Under the pieces are notes generated by a model, which was not told the origin of the DNA, made no database searches, and was given only the letters and a program-made list of their open reading frames with translations. Of a stretch of DNA of 64,000 nt, positions 16,949-26,222 are shown piece by piece. Source of the DNA: Leptolyngbya sp. BL0902. GTDB taxonomy: Bacteria; Cyanobacteriota; Cyanobacteriia; Phormidesmidales; Phormidesmidaceae. The translations under genes were made by a program, and so were the position numbers. Position 1 is the first letter of the stretch. Each line of letters begins with the position of its first letter. The DNA lies in the NCBI RefSeq assembly GCF_016403105.1, contig NZ_CP046155.1, forward strand, positions 1,736,001 to 1,800,000, read 5' to 3'.

Positions 16949-18238
16949 TTGACACTCCCCTAGCCGCAGCCAGAAGGATTCTTGGTTCAACGACCGGGCT
17001 TACCCCGTCAGGCCGGAGCCAAACGGGATAGCGGCCCCATCTCCCCAAGCGTAGAAATTCCCCTGTGCCCCAGGGTATTGAGTCCAAGCTGCAAGATGTT
17101 AAGGGCGGCCTGCCCATCTCGGTCAGCTTCATAGCCGCAATAGGAGCAGCGATGGGTTCTGACGGAGAGGGCTTGGGTGACGATTGCACCACAACCGGGG
17201 CAAGGCTGGCTGGTATAGCGGGGTGGTACGGCAACCGTAACTTTCCCATACTTCGCGCCAAAATAGCCTAGCCAGCGACAAAAGGTTGCCCACTCGGCAT
17301 CACTAATCGACTGGGCCCCGTGCCGATGGTGAACAAGCGCTTCCACCGTTAAGGCTTCGTAGGCGACCAAGTCGTTAGATTGGATCAGCGCGTGGGCAAT
17401 TCCCTTCACCCACTCTATACGCTGCCTACTTACCCTTAATTGTGTCCGGGCGTATCGGCTCCTAGCCCTGTGATAGTTCTTAGACTGAGGTTTGGATCCT
17501 TTACGGAACTTTCTAGACTTTTGTCGATTGGCCCGCTTGAGCCGTGCCTCAGCGTCTCGATAAAACGGAGGGGCCTCTACGACACGGCCATCGCTGGTGG
17601 CGATGAAATAGCGAAAGCCTAAATCAATGCCAATGGCTCGCTGGCTCGGCTCTATTTGAACCTGGCTTTCGGCCTGGATACAGAACTGAACGTAGTAGCC
17701 ATCGGCCCGACGAACTAGACAAACCCGTTTAATGCGGGACTCATCGTAGTGCGCCAGATCGTAGGTTCCGATCAACCGCAGATCTCCAATGCCAAAGCCA
17801 TCGGTGAACCGAATGCGCTTTGGCCCCAACAGCTTCCAGCCAGAGGTTTTGTATTCTACCGAGCGAGAATGCCGTTTGAACTTGGGGAACCCCACGGGCT
17901 TAATTCCCCGTTTGCAGTGATCGTAGAACCGACTGATTGAACTCCAGGCCCGCTCCGCCGAGGCTTGACGCGCCATGGAATTGAGTTTTTTGGCAAAGGG
18001 AAACTCCTCAGCCAAGTCTTTGCAGAGCTTGTTGAGGTCATACTTGCCTACCCCCCGGTTGTCCATCCAATAGCGCAGAGCTTTGTTCCTCACAAACTGC
18101 GAGGCGCGTATGGCATCATTAATGGCGGTCGCTTGGGCGGGTTTTACCCTAGCCTTGAACTCAAGGACAATCATCGCATTATGCTATCACAAGCAGCATA
18201 AAAAGATGCTGAGGTCAGCCCAGCCTAAAAGCTGAGCT
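16949..18238 (-). mobile_element. IS200/IS605-type element carrying tnpB only
   Basis: The element holds one tnpB gene and no tnpA. At the 3' side, minus-strand sequence beyond the gene contains GTTGAACCAAGAATCC followed by a hairpin (16957-16977) and GGGGAGTGTCAAT, the usual right end of cyanobacterial elements of this kind. Beyond the 5' side are two hairpins: TATGCT...AGCATA at 18180-18200, and AGCTCAGC...GCTGGGCT (minus strand) at 18217-18238. The ends given are estimates from these hairpins. The stretch from the tnpB 3' end to the right end is where such elements encode their omega guide RNA. Confidence 0.6.
17008..18174 (-). CDS. tnpB: TnpB RNA-guided nuclease of an IS200/IS605-type element
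   Basis: 388 residues, full length for the family. TnpB is a small RNA-guided DNA nuclease, ancestral to Cas12, that helps the element persist. The N-terminal helical domain (KPAQATAINDAIRASQFVRN, with ASAERAWSSISRF) is followed by the RuvC core: AIGIDLGF (first aspartate), LVAYEAL (glutamate), the zinc ribbon CPGC...CSYC and DRDGQAALNIL (last aspartate). The final motif has Q where most TnpBs have N. All three acidic residues are present, so it may still be active. The element has no transposase tnpA, so it would depend on one supplied elsewhere. Confidence 0.92.
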   Translation of the reverse strand: MIVLEFKARVKPAQATAINDAIRASQFVRNKALRYWMDNRGVGKYDLNKLCKDLAEEFPFAKKLNSMARQASAERAWSSISRFYDHCKRGIKPVGFPKFKRHSRSVEYKTSGWKLLGPKRIRFTDGFGIGDLRLIGTYDLAHYDESRIKRVCLVRRADGYYVQFCIQAESQVQIEPSQRAIGIDLGFRYFIATSDGRVVEAPPFYRDAEARLKRANRQKSRKFRKGSKPQSKNYHRARSRYARTQLRVSRQRIEWVKGIAHALIQSNDLVAYEALTVEALVHHRHGAQSISDAEWATFCRWLGYFGAKYGKVTVAVPPRYTSQPCPGCGAIVTQALSVRTHRCSYCGYEADRDGQAALNILQLGLNTLGHRGISTLGEMGPLSRLAPA

Positions 18239-18325
18239 AGACACACCCGATGGTGGCCTTGCTTTGGCTGGGCGCTAGGCCCCACGGTGATCCCATGTTT
18301 CAGCGCTGTTCCGCTTCTCCACCAT

Positions 18326-18363
18326 AAAAATCTCCCCCGCAGCCTTGAGACCTAGGGGGAGAT
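18326..18363 (-). terminator. Rho-independent terminator of the DUF4278 gene
   Basis: On the minus strand, ATCTCCCCC and GGGGGAGAT form a perfect 9-bp stem around a 16-base loop, followed directly by TTTTATGG. It lies 47 bases after the stop codon of the gene at 18410-18580. Confidence 0.8.
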
Positions 18364-18409
18364 GAAACTATCCGCCAATGGAGCAGAATAGTGGTAAACC
18401 GCTAGAGGT

Positions 18410-18580
18410 TTAACGGACTACGGCTCCACGGTACTTCAGCCCTTGAACCCGAGCAGCAGGAGCCTGCTTGGCCAGATGCCGAGCAACCGTCGCGCCCCGA
18501 TAGCGACCGATGACTTCTTCTTCGATGGAAACCTGGGTGTCGGGAGCGTTGTAGCTGACGCCGCGATAAATGAGGGACAT
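18410..18580 (-). CDS. DUF4278 domain protein
   Basis: 56 residues, starting MSLIYRGVSYN and ending GLKYRGAVVR. The pattern of an N-terminal LIYRGxxY strand and a C-terminal YRG repeat is the hallmark of DUF4278, a small family found almost only in cyanobacteria. AAGGAGAG sits about eight bases before the ATG, and a strong terminator follows the gene, so it is a self-contained transcription unit. The function is unknown; members are often reported among stress-responsive small proteins. Confidence 0.8.
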   Translation of the reverse strand: MSLIYRGVSYNAPDTQVSIEEEVIGRYRGATVARHLAKQAPAARVQGLKYRGAVVR

Positions 18581-18815
18581 AATTCGCCTCTCCTTAGGAT
18601 GAGTGAAGGGAGTAAACAGAGGCGCGTTCCTTCGGGCTAGGCCCTACTTCCGTCTCTCAGAGGAGAGATGAACGTTCTTTCTGTATGTATTGTTACCGTT
18701 TACCAGGAAACTGTCAAGGCTTTATGTCAGGGAACCTAGAAGACTATCCCGTTGCGTGGGCTACCCCGAGGAATGGTATCGTCACAGGCAACGGCCCTTA
18801 TCCCTTACCCTACCC

Positions 18816-19640
18816 ATGCACGGCCCCATTCCTCCCCATCGTTTTTTCCCCTATCTCACCTGGACGGAGATTGAGGCGATGCCCCACCGCGATCAGGTGG
18901 TGGTCGTCCAGCCCATGGGCGCGGTTGAGCAGCATGGCCCTCACCTGCCTTTGGTGGTGGATAGCGCCATTGCCACCACGGTTCTGGGGCAGGCCCTTGA
19001 CCACCTCGATCCCGCCATTCCGGTCTACAGCCTGCCGCCCCTGTACTACGGCAAATCCAATGAGCACTGGCACTTTCCTGGCACGATTACCCTGTCTGCC
19101 GAGACCCTGCTGCGGGTGATTACGGAGGTGGCCGAAAGCCTGTATCGGTCAGGGTTTCGTAAGCTTGTGCTGCTGAATGCCCACGGGGGCCAACCCCAGG
19201 TTCTCGAGATTGCCGCCCGTGATTTGCACCTGGCCCATCCCGATCTGATGGTATTTCCGCTGTTTGTGTGGGCGGTGCCCAATGCGGCGGCAGAGTTGCT
19301 GACCCCCCAAGAGCTTGATCTCGGTATCCACGCGGGAGATGCCGAAACCAGCTTGATGCTGTCGATGTTGCCCAACCAGGTGCGGATGGATCGGGCCAGG
19401 GCAGAGTTTCCCCAGGATTTACCCACCGAGAGTTGGCTAACGATGGAGGGGGCGCTCCCCTTCGCCTGGGTGACGCAGGATCTAAGCCAGAGCGGCGTGT
19501 TGGGCGATCCTACGGTGGCTACGGTGGAGAAGGGCGACCAGTTGCTAGCGTCCCTGGTGCAGGGTTGGGTAAAGGTGCTGGGGGATATCCATCGGTTTCA
19601 GCAGCCCGGTAGCCAGGGGCGATCTCAGATCGACGGCTGA
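18816..19640 (+). CDS. Creatininase family amidohydrolase
   Basis: About 274 residues from the ATG at 18816. The family hydrolyses cyclic or linear amides using two metal ions. The metal ligands are visible as GAVEQHGPHLP, VDSAIAT, LLNAHGGQPQ and HAGDAETS. Cyanobacterial members are annotated only generally, and creatinine is unlikely to be the substrate. A longer reading from 18690 adds 42 arginine-rich residues that do not resemble the family, so the later ATG is preferred. The next gene converges on it. Confidence 0.85.
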   Translation: MHGPIPPHRFFPYLTWTEIEAMPHRDQVVVVQPMGAVEQHGPHLPLVVDSAIATTVLGQALDHLDPAIPVYSLPPLYYGKSNEHWHFPGTITLSAETLLRVITEVAESLYRSGFRKLVLLNAHGGQPQVLEIAARDLHLAHPDLMVFPLFVWAVPNAAAELLTPQELDLGIHAGDAETSLMLSMLPNQVRMDRARAEFPQDLPTESWLTMEGALPFAWVTQDLSQSGVLGDPTVATVEKGDQLLASLVQGWVKVLGDIHRFQQPGSQGRSQIDG

Positions 19641-19684
19641 CCTCCTCCTCTGCTTGATTTCCCTAGGCTGACTGGGGGGTGGGC

Positions 19685-21142
19685 TTAGGGATTCAGGCGA
19701 ATGGCAATGTCGGGGCCAATTAAGTCCGAGAGCTTATCCATGCCGTAGAGCAGCATGGCGATGCGTTCTAGCCCCAGCCCCCAGGCCACGGTGGATTTGT
19801 GGCCGCAGCCCAGGGGATCTAGCATTTCCTGGCGAAATAGCCCGGAGTTGCCCACTTCGATGTAGCCGCCGCTGGGGGCGTGGTAGGCGAGCACCTCCAG
19901 GGAGGGTTCGGTGTAGGGGTTGTAGGTGGGTTTGAACTTGAGATCGGTGAAGCCCAGGCGCTCGTAAAAGTAGGTGAGGTAGCCCATTAGGGTACGCACG
20001 CTCAGCAGTTCGCCAATCACAACGCCTTCGATCTGGTGAAATTCTGCCAGGTGGGTGCGGTCTACGGTTTCATTGCGAAATACCCGCTCGATGGAGAAAT
20101 ACTTGCCGTCCTGCCCCTGAAGTTCATACAGCCGTTGGGCGGTGGAGGTGGTGGTGTGGGCGCGGAGGAGGGCGCGGCTGGCTTCGGCCTCCGTCCACTG
20201 GCCGCCGTAGTGGGTTTCGTGGCCTTGGCGCACCCGCTGGATCAAGTCGGCATCCTCCGGCAGGGGCAGGGTCTGGGGATTAGCCAAGTAGAAGGTATCC
20301 TGCACCTCGCGGGCGGGATGATCCTGGGGGGTGAAGAGGGCGTCAAAGTTCCAAAAGGCCGATTCCACAATGCTGCCAGACATTTCATCAAAGCCCATAT
20401 TGAGGAAAATATCGCGGATGCGCTGGATGCACTGGGTCAGAATGGTGGGCCGACCGTAGGCCACATTGGGCACTTCGGCCTGGATGTCGTAGGGTTTGAG
20501 GTTGGCCTGCTGCCATTGCCCCGACAGGATCAGCTCGCTGGTGAGGGTAGTAACAACATCGCTGAGGGTGAGGGCTTGCAGGCTGGGCAGTACCGTCAGG
20601 CTGTGGTCGATCTCTAGGTGTTGAGCCACATAGCCCTGCTGCTGAAGCCAGTCTAAGGAAGCCGAGGGGAGGGCTGCGCTCTCCTGCCCCGCTGTGATGT
20701 GCGCCAGCACGGCCTGCCGCTGTTGGTAGGCCGCCAGTACCGCCGACTTGAGGATCACCACCTGCCCCTCGCCGTCGCCATCGGCCAGATCCACCGCCTG
20801 TTCCCGGCGCAGGGCTCCATAGTGGAGGCTGAAGGCAGACCCCAGTTCGGCTTGGAGGGTGCGTCGATCCGTCTGCCCCTGCAACAGCCGCTCCGCCAGG
20901 GCCATCCCTGGGAGTTGCCCTCCCAGCGCCTGCCCCTTGGTGGTCAGCTTCCAGGTGGGGTGGGTCTGCTCTTGCCAGTGTACGTAGCCCTCTAGGGCAT
21001 CGCTGCGGATAAAGCCATTGATAAAATTGACATCAAAGCCATGCTGGGCACAGAACTGGTTGAGGCTATCGACCTGGGTGTGGGGCTGCAACAGGGCCAC
21101 AAACTGACGCTGTTTGCCAGTGAGCTGAAGCACATCGAGCAT
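19685..21142 (-). CDS. pheS: Phenylalanyl-tRNA synthetase alpha subunit, archaeal/eukaryotic type
   Basis: 485 residues, whereas ordinary bacterial and cyanobacterial PheS has about 330-340. It charges tRNA-Phe together with a beta subunit. Residues 1-150 form winged-helix-like repeats (LTGKQRQFVALLQP, HWQEQTHPTWKLTTKGQA) instead of the bacterial coiled-coil arm. The catalytic core carries archaeal/eukaryotic signatures: SAFWNFDALFTPQDHPAR, KYFSIERVFRNETVD followed by THLAEFHQIEGVV, FKPTYNPYTEPSLEV, EVGNSGLFRQEM and AWGLGLERIAMLLYGM. Bacterial PheS has RDATDATHS in the motif 2 region instead. No pheT is adjacent. It may be the host's only alpha subunit or an extra acquired one. Confidence 0.88.
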   Translation of the reverse strand: MLDVLQLTGKQRQFVALLQPHTQVDSLNQFCAQHGFDVNFINGFIRSDALEGYVHWQEQTHPTWKLTTKGQALGGQLPGMALAERLLQGQTDRRTLQAELGSAFSLHYGALRREQAVDLADGDGEGQVVILKSAVLAAYQQRQAVLAHITAGQESAALPSASLDWLQQQGYVAQHLEIDHSLTVLPSLQALTLSDVVTTLTSELILSGQWQQANLKPYDIQAEVPNVAYGRPTILTQCIQRIRDIFLNMGFDEMSGSIVESAFWNFDALFTPQDHPAREVQDTFYLANPQTLPLPEDADLIQRVRQGHETHYGGQWTEAEASRALLRAHTTTSTAQRLYELQGQDGKYFSIERVFRNETVDRTHLAEFHQIEGVVIGELLSVRTLMGYLTYFYERLGFTDLKFKPTYNPYTEPSLEVLAYHAPSGGYIEVGNSGLFRQEMLDPLGCGHKSTVAWGLGLERIAMLLYGMDKLSDLIGPDIAIRLNP

Positions 21143-21211
21143 TGCGGTACCGCCGGACTCATATCGTTGTTCCTAGCCTACCAGGGGATCTGAGCCCTCG
21201 CGGCGCATCGG

Positions 21212-22375
21212 CTAGGTGGGCATACAAAACTCTACCGCCTGATCGGGGTTGAGGGTGAGGCCGGGGCGGGAGACAAGCCAGTAGGTGGGGATGGGATCGC
21301 CGCTTTTGAGGGTGATATTACCCCGCGCTTCGCAGATGAAGTCCTGCTTGAGGTAGTGGTAAGAGCGATCTGAGATTTGAATCCTTCCGGCCTCACCGCT
21401 AGATTCCATGAAGCTGGCGATGTTGACCGTATCGCCCCAGAGGTCGTAGATAAACTTGCGAATGCCGATGACCCCGGCCACCAAGCTACCGGAGTTGATA
21501 CCAATACGTAGCTGAAAGGGCTGGCCATCGGGGCGGCGAAAATCGCCAATGGTGGCCTGCATATCTAGGGCCATCTGGGCAATGGCATGGGCGTGATCGG
21601 CCCTTGAAGCGGGCACCCCTGCCGCCACCATATAGGCATCGCCAATGGTCTTAATTTTTTCGAGGCCGTGGCCCGCCGCCAATTCATCAAAGCGGGAAAA
21701 GATACGGTTGAGCTGGCGCACCAGGTCGCAGGGGGTCATCTGGGCCGACACCTGGCTAAACCCCACGATATCCGCAAACAGGATCGTTACTTCATCGAAG
21801 TGGTCGGCAATGGCCCGCTGGTGTTCCTTCAGCCGCTGGGCAATCTGAAAGGGCAGCACATTGACGAGGAGTTCCTCCGACCGCTGGCGCTGCTCCCGCA
21901 GTTCCAACTCTACCCGTTGCCGCACCTGAATTTCCTGCTGAAGCTGGCGGTTTTGGGCCTCAAGCTGCTGTTGCTGTCGCCGAAGGTCGATCTGGTGCTG
22001 CACCCGGAGCAACACTTCGTAGGCTTTGAAGGGCTTCACAATGTAGTCAGCAGCCCCTAGGTTAAAGGCGCGTTCCTTTTCGGCCTCGGCATCGCGGGCG
22101 GTGAGAAAGATAACCGGGATGGCTTGGGTGGTGGGATCATCTTTCAGGTGCTCACAGACCTCAAAGCCATCCATGGCGGGCATGGTGATATCCAGCAGCA
22201 CCAAGTCTGGCGGGCTAGCGGCAACGGCCTGAAGCGCCATGGCTCCACTGATGGCCTTGCGGCAGCGGTAGCCGCGTCCTTCGAGAATGGTGGACAAGAC
22301 CCGGAGGTTATCGGGGATATCATCCACCAACAAAATATCCACATCCTCGGATAGAGAGGCAGCGGCAGTCGTCAT
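21212..22375 (-). CDS. Response regulator with class III adenylate cyclase domain
   Basis: 387 residues. A receiver domain occupies 10-130, with the DD pair in LLVDDIPDN, phospho-acceptor in LVLLDITMPAMDG and lysine in VKPFKAYE. A coiled coil rich in Q and R (130-180) leads to a class III cyclase domain (190-365). The metal aspartates are in ILFADIVGFS and TIGDAYM. The lysine of EKIKTIGD and the aspartate of YDLWGDTVN are the adenine-selecting pair, so ATP rather than GTP is the expected substrate. It lies 117 bases downstream of a large hybrid kinase on the same strand, which probably phosphorylates it. Confidence 0.92.
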   Translation of the reverse strand: MTTAAASLSEDVDILLVDDIPDNLRVLSTILEGRGYRCRKAISGAMALQAVAASPPDLVLLDITMPAMDGFEVCEHLKDDPTTQAIPVIFLTARDAEAEKERAFNLGAADYIVKPFKAYEVLLRVQHQIDLRRQQQQLEAQNRQLQQEIQVRQRVELELREQRQRSEELLVNVLPFQIAQRLKEHQRAIADHFDEVTILFADIVGFSQVSAQMTPCDLVRQLNRIFSRFDELAAGHGLEKIKTIGDAYMVAAGVPASRADHAHAIAQMALDMQATIGDFRRPDGQPFQLRIGINSGSLVAGVIGIRKFIYDLWGDTVNIASFMESSGEAGRIQISDRSYHYLKQDFICEARGNITLKSGDPIPTYWLVSRPGLTLNPDQAVEFCMPT

Positions 22376-22492
22376 AGCAGATCACAGGGAATCGACAGGG
22401 AAACAGGAACAACCAATCAAGCCAACCCATCAAGCTAGACCATCACCAGACCCAGGGCCAGACAGCCCTGGGCTCTTGATGGGCCTTTGCCC

Positions 22493-25400
22493 CTAGGGTG
22501 AGGACGCCCCCTGGAGGAGGGGCTGGGCCGTGAGATCGAGGATGATATCGAGGCGGTAATCGTTGACGAGGTGGGTGAGTTGGGCGGCCAAGGTGTGCTG
22601 ATGGGGGGGCAGTTCAGCAATTAGCCGAGTCACCTGGCGATCATCGGCGGCCTGGGCCGCTTGGCGCAGTTGGGCAATCCAGTCGGCGGGTAGATGCATG
22701 AGATCAGCATGGGTCAGGGGGCGATCCCCCATTGGCACACCGTCTTCCTTCGAGTCTAGCGCTGGTTGGCCACTGTTGTAGTCGTAGGTAAGATGCAGCC
22801 ACTGGCCAACGGCCTCTAACAACACCTCCCGCTGGATGGGCTTGGGCAGCACCGCATCGCACCCCGCTGCCAAACACACCGACTGCTGCTCCTCAAACAC
22901 ACTGGCCGTGACGGCAAGGATAATGGGATGGGCTTGGGGGTTGTCGGGGGCGGCTGTTTGCCGAATATGGCGAGCTACCCCATAGCCATCCAAAATGGGC
23001 ATCCGCATATCCAGGCAGATCAGGTGGGGATGCCAATCGGCCCAGATATCAACGGCCTCCTGACCGTTACAGGCTTCACACACCTCAAAGCCTACGGACT
23101 CTAGCCAGTGGCGCATCAGCAAACGGCTTTCCGCCACATCGTCTACGACCAGGATACGCGGTACAGCTTGGCCAGCGCTGAGGCGCAGGATGGAGGACTG
23201 GGGCTGGGCGTCGGAGGGATGATCGAGGGTGGTGAGGCTCACAGGGAGCGTGACCGTAAAGATAGACCCCTCATCGGGCCGACTATCCACCTGAATTTCG
23301 CCGCCCATCAGTTGGGCAAAGCGGTAGCTCAAGGACAGCCCTAACCCCGTGCCTTCCGCCGATTGGCGGCCCGATTGGGTTTGCTCGAAGGGCTGGAAGA
23401 GGTTGGCCATCTCCGCTGGGGCCATGCCCACCCCCGTATCCTGTACCTCCACCACCAGGCAATGGGTCTTCGGGAAGGTGGATCCGCTGTCTACCCTAGG
23501 ATTGGGTTCTAGGCGAGACCGCACCACCACGCTGCCCTGGTGGGTAAATTTGATCGCATTGCCGACCAGGTTAATCAGGATTTGCCGCAGTTTTCCGGCA
23601 TCGGTCCACAGGTGCTGGTTCATTGCTGGGGGAGGCGACACCAGCAGGCAAATGCCCTTGGCCTTCGCTTTAATTTGCAGCATGTCCCCCACCCCTTGCA
23701 GCAGTTGGGACAGGTCAAAGGATTCTTCGTCTAGGGTGAGCTTGTTGGCTTCAATTTTGGCCAAGGACAACACGTCGTTGATCAGCCCCAGCAGGTGGTT
23801 GCCGCTGCGGTTGACAATGCCGATCAGGTGGCGATGATTATCCTGGAGGGTGGCGTCCTCACTGAGAATCTGGGTGAACCCTAGGATGGCGTTAAGGGGC
23901 GTGCGCAGCTCGTGGCTCATGCTGGCCAAAAATTCGCCCTTGGCTTGGCTGGCGGCGTCGGCAGCGCGTTTGGCGAGGGCGAGGGCTTCGGCCTGCTGCT
24001 GGGTTTGGTGCAGCAAATCCGCCTGCTGCACCGCCGTACCCAACTGGTTGCCCACCTGGATCAGCAGCTTTACCTCGTGGCGTGTCCACAGTCGGGGTTG
24101 GTGGTGTTGGTAAATGCCTAGCAGCCCCCACAGTTGGCCCCCGGCAAAAATTGGCACAATAATATAGGCCCGCACCTGCCATTGCTCTAGGAAGCCCAAA
24201 TAGCAGGGGCTAAAGCCTCGGGTGTAGATATCGTTAACGCAGTGGAACGTGCGATTGGTGCGGTAGGTTTCGGCTTGGGTGGCCTGGAGGTAGGTGTCCT
24301 CTAGCAGGTAGCCCTCTTCTAGGGGGTCGCTTTGCAGTTGCCGCGCCCCGCAGTTGCCCTCATCCACCAGCCGATCGCCGCTGGGATCTTGAATCAGGGT
24401 GGATTGGGCCAGGGGATCGGTGAGGAACTCGGCCACCACGGTGCCGCTCCAGTCGGGGTTGAACTGGTAAATCCAGACTCGGTCGCAGTCTACCGATTGT
24501 TGAAGCGCCTGGGTCGTGGCGCTAAAAATAGTCTCCAGGTCTAGGGTTTGGCGCATTTGCTGCACAATGCGGGTGATGGCCTTTTCCCGGTTGGCAATGG
24601 CCCGCACCGCATCCTCGGCCTGTTTTTGGATGGTAATGTCGCTACAGGTGCACACCGCGCACTCCACTTGGCCTTGGTCATCCTGTTGGGGATCCACATT
24701 CACCAGCAGCCAGGTAGGGCGGTCTCCGTGGTGGGCGCTGACTCCCATAACCGCATCGTGACAGGGAATTTTGTGGGCAATGGCCTGCTGAACGGGTAAA
24801 TCGTGGAGGGCAAAATAGCTGCCATCCTCCCGGAGAAATGTGGCAAACTGGCCAAAAACTACGGGTTGGTTGGTATCTTCGGGCAGGCCCAACAAACGCC
24901 GTGCCGCCTGGTTCGCCGTCATAATTTCTGCCTTGGCATTGAGCATTAGCACCCCCACCCCCATGTCTCGAATCAGGGTGCGGAAGCGTTGTTCACTCTC
25001 ACTCAAGGCCTCTGCCTTTACGCGCTGTTGTTTCAGACGCTGATCGACCCAGGCGGCGAGCAGCGCCAGCCACAGCATCAGCCCTGCCCCCACGGCTACC
25101 GCCAGGGCGAGCCAGCGGGACTCTAGGTGGGGAACTTGATCAAAGGTGGGCCAGGTGAGGCTGGGGTCGGGCCAGATTTGAGTTGCCATCATACCCGTGT
25201 AGTGCAGCCCGCCGATGCCCGCCGCCAGAACCAGTACTGCTAGGCGCTGGAACCAGGCGAAGTGCTTCACATCTGGGGCCATTTGCCGCAGCCCTAGGGC
25301 CACCGTGGCCGCTACCATAGCCATCACCACCGAGGTTGCCACCAGGGGCCAGCGGTAGGTGATGTGGGCAGGCATCTTCATGGCGGCCATTCCGGTGTAG

Positions 25401-25789
25401 TGCATCCAGGTGATAGCCAGCCCCATCATGCTGCCTCCAGCCCCCAAGGCTAGGCCATTGGCCATAGGTCGTTCAGCTAGCCACAGAGCAACCGCCGCCG
25501 CCAAAATACCGTAGGCCAAGGACAGCCCCGTTGTGAATGGATCGTACTGCACGGTTAGAGGCATCTCAAAGGCCAGCATGGCCACAAAGTGGGTGGCCCA
25601 AATGCCGATGCCCATGGCCGTCCCTCCGCCTAGCAACCACAGCCAGCGCACGGTTCCTGCCGTCCCGATCACCTTTTGCCCCAAGCTGAGGGTGGTGTAG
25701 GCGGTGAGGACGGCAACGCCCAAGGACAGTGCCACCAGCCCCAGGCTGTAGTGCCCTAGGATAATCCCGCTGGCTGCTAGCTCCACCAT
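22493..25789 (-). CDS. Hybrid sensor histidine kinase with MHYT, PAS, GAF and receiver domains
   Basis: 1098 residues. Residues 1-250 are a seven-helix MHYT sensor with its metal-binding repeats ([40 protein letters not shown]), proposed to sense O2, CO or NO through copper. A PAS domain (270-395) follows, then a GAF domain (410-620) that includes [20 protein letters not shown], close to the chromophore-cysteine region of cyanobacteriochromes. HisKA has the histidine in [14 protein letters not shown], HATPase_c has [11 protein letters not shown] and GTGLGLSL, and the receiver (890-1010) has its aspartate in [10 protein letters not shown] helical tail follows. The downstream receiver-cyclase is the likely output. 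Confidence 0.93.
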   Translation of the reverse strand: MVELAASGIILGHYSLGLVALSLGVAVLTAYTTLSLGQKVIGTAGTVRWLWLLGGGTAMGIGIWATHFVAMLAFEMPLTVQYDPFTTGLSLAYGILAAAVALWLAERPMANGLALGAGGSMMGLAITWMHYTGMAAMKMPAHITYRWPLVATSVVMAMVAATVALGLRQMAPDVKHFAWFQRLAVLVLAAGIGGLHYTGMMATQIWPDPSLTWPTFDQVPHLESRWLALAVAVGAGLMLWLALLAAWVDQRLKQQRVKAEALSESEQRFRTLIRDMGVGVLMLNAKAEIMTANQAARRLLGLPEDTNQPVVFGQFATFLREDGSYFALHDLPVQQAIAHKIPCHDAVMGVSAHHGDRPTWLLVNVDPQQDDQGQVECAVCTCSDITIQKQAEDAVRAIANREKAITRIVQQMRQTLDLETIFSATTQALQQSVDCDRVWIYQFNPDWSGTVVAEFLTDPLAQSTLIQDPSGDRLVDEGNCGARQLQSDPLEEGYLLEDTYLQATQAETYRTNRTFHCVNDIYTRGFSPCYLGFLEQWQVRAYIIVPIFAGGQLWGLLGIYQHHQPRLWTRHEVKLLIQVGNQLGTAVQQADLLHQTQQQAEALALAKRAADAASQAKGEFLASMSHELRTPLNAILGFTQILSEDATLQDNHRHLIGIVNRSGNHLLGLINDVLSLAKIEANKLTLDEESFDLSQLLQGVGDMLQIKAKAKGICLLVSPPPAMNQHLWTDAGKLRQILINLVGNAIKFTHQGSVVVRSRLEPNPRVDSGSTFPKTHCLVVEVQDTGVGMAPAEMANLFQPFEQTQSGRQSAEGTGLGLSLSYRFAQLMGGEIQVDSRPDEGSIFTVTLPVSLTTLDHPSDAQPQSSILRLSAGQAVPRILVVDDVAESRLLMRHWLESVGFEVCEACNGQEAVDIWADWHPHLICLDMRMPILDGYGVARHIRQTAAPDNPQAHPIILAVTASVFEEQQSVCLAAGCDAVLPKPIQREVLLEAVGQWLHLTYDYNSGQPALDSKEDGVPMGDRPLTHADLMHLPADWIAQLRQAAQAADDRQVTRLIAELPPHQHTLAAQLTHLVNDYRLDIILDLTAQPLLQGASSP

Positions 25790-26222
25790 AATGTTTGCTC
25801 CTCAATGTCCTTCAGCCTGATGGCGTATTAACGGTGTGAATGATGGAGGGAAGCGCGACGAGCTTGGGCGACAGATGCCAGTGCCCCACAGCGCAACCAT
25901 GGGTTTTCATCGCCGAGGCTTTGTTGCTACGGACAGACACCCATGTATAAACTATGATATCAAACAGTATCTATAGCTACGATTTAAAACCACAATGACA
26001 AGAACAAGCACCCTTTGTATACAACCATAACAAGCAATATCCGCAAGGATCGCCAGAAGCGTCATGAAAATAGTCTGTGATAGACATCACATTTACTCAA
26101 TAAGTGATGCGAAGAATGAAGGGCTAATACGAGGTTTCTGACGTTGGGGTGCTGCCCCAAGGCAGGGCGGCAGGTATCGGTCGGTTTTCGGGGCAGGCGT
26201 GCTTTGGGGGGTGGGTCGAGGG
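25790..26222. other. Intergenic region upstream of the MHYT kinase
   Basis: About 430 bases, with an AT-rich core at 25930-26110 that probably holds the kinase promoter. No coding sequence, RNA gene or repeat can be supported. Confidence 0.4.
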
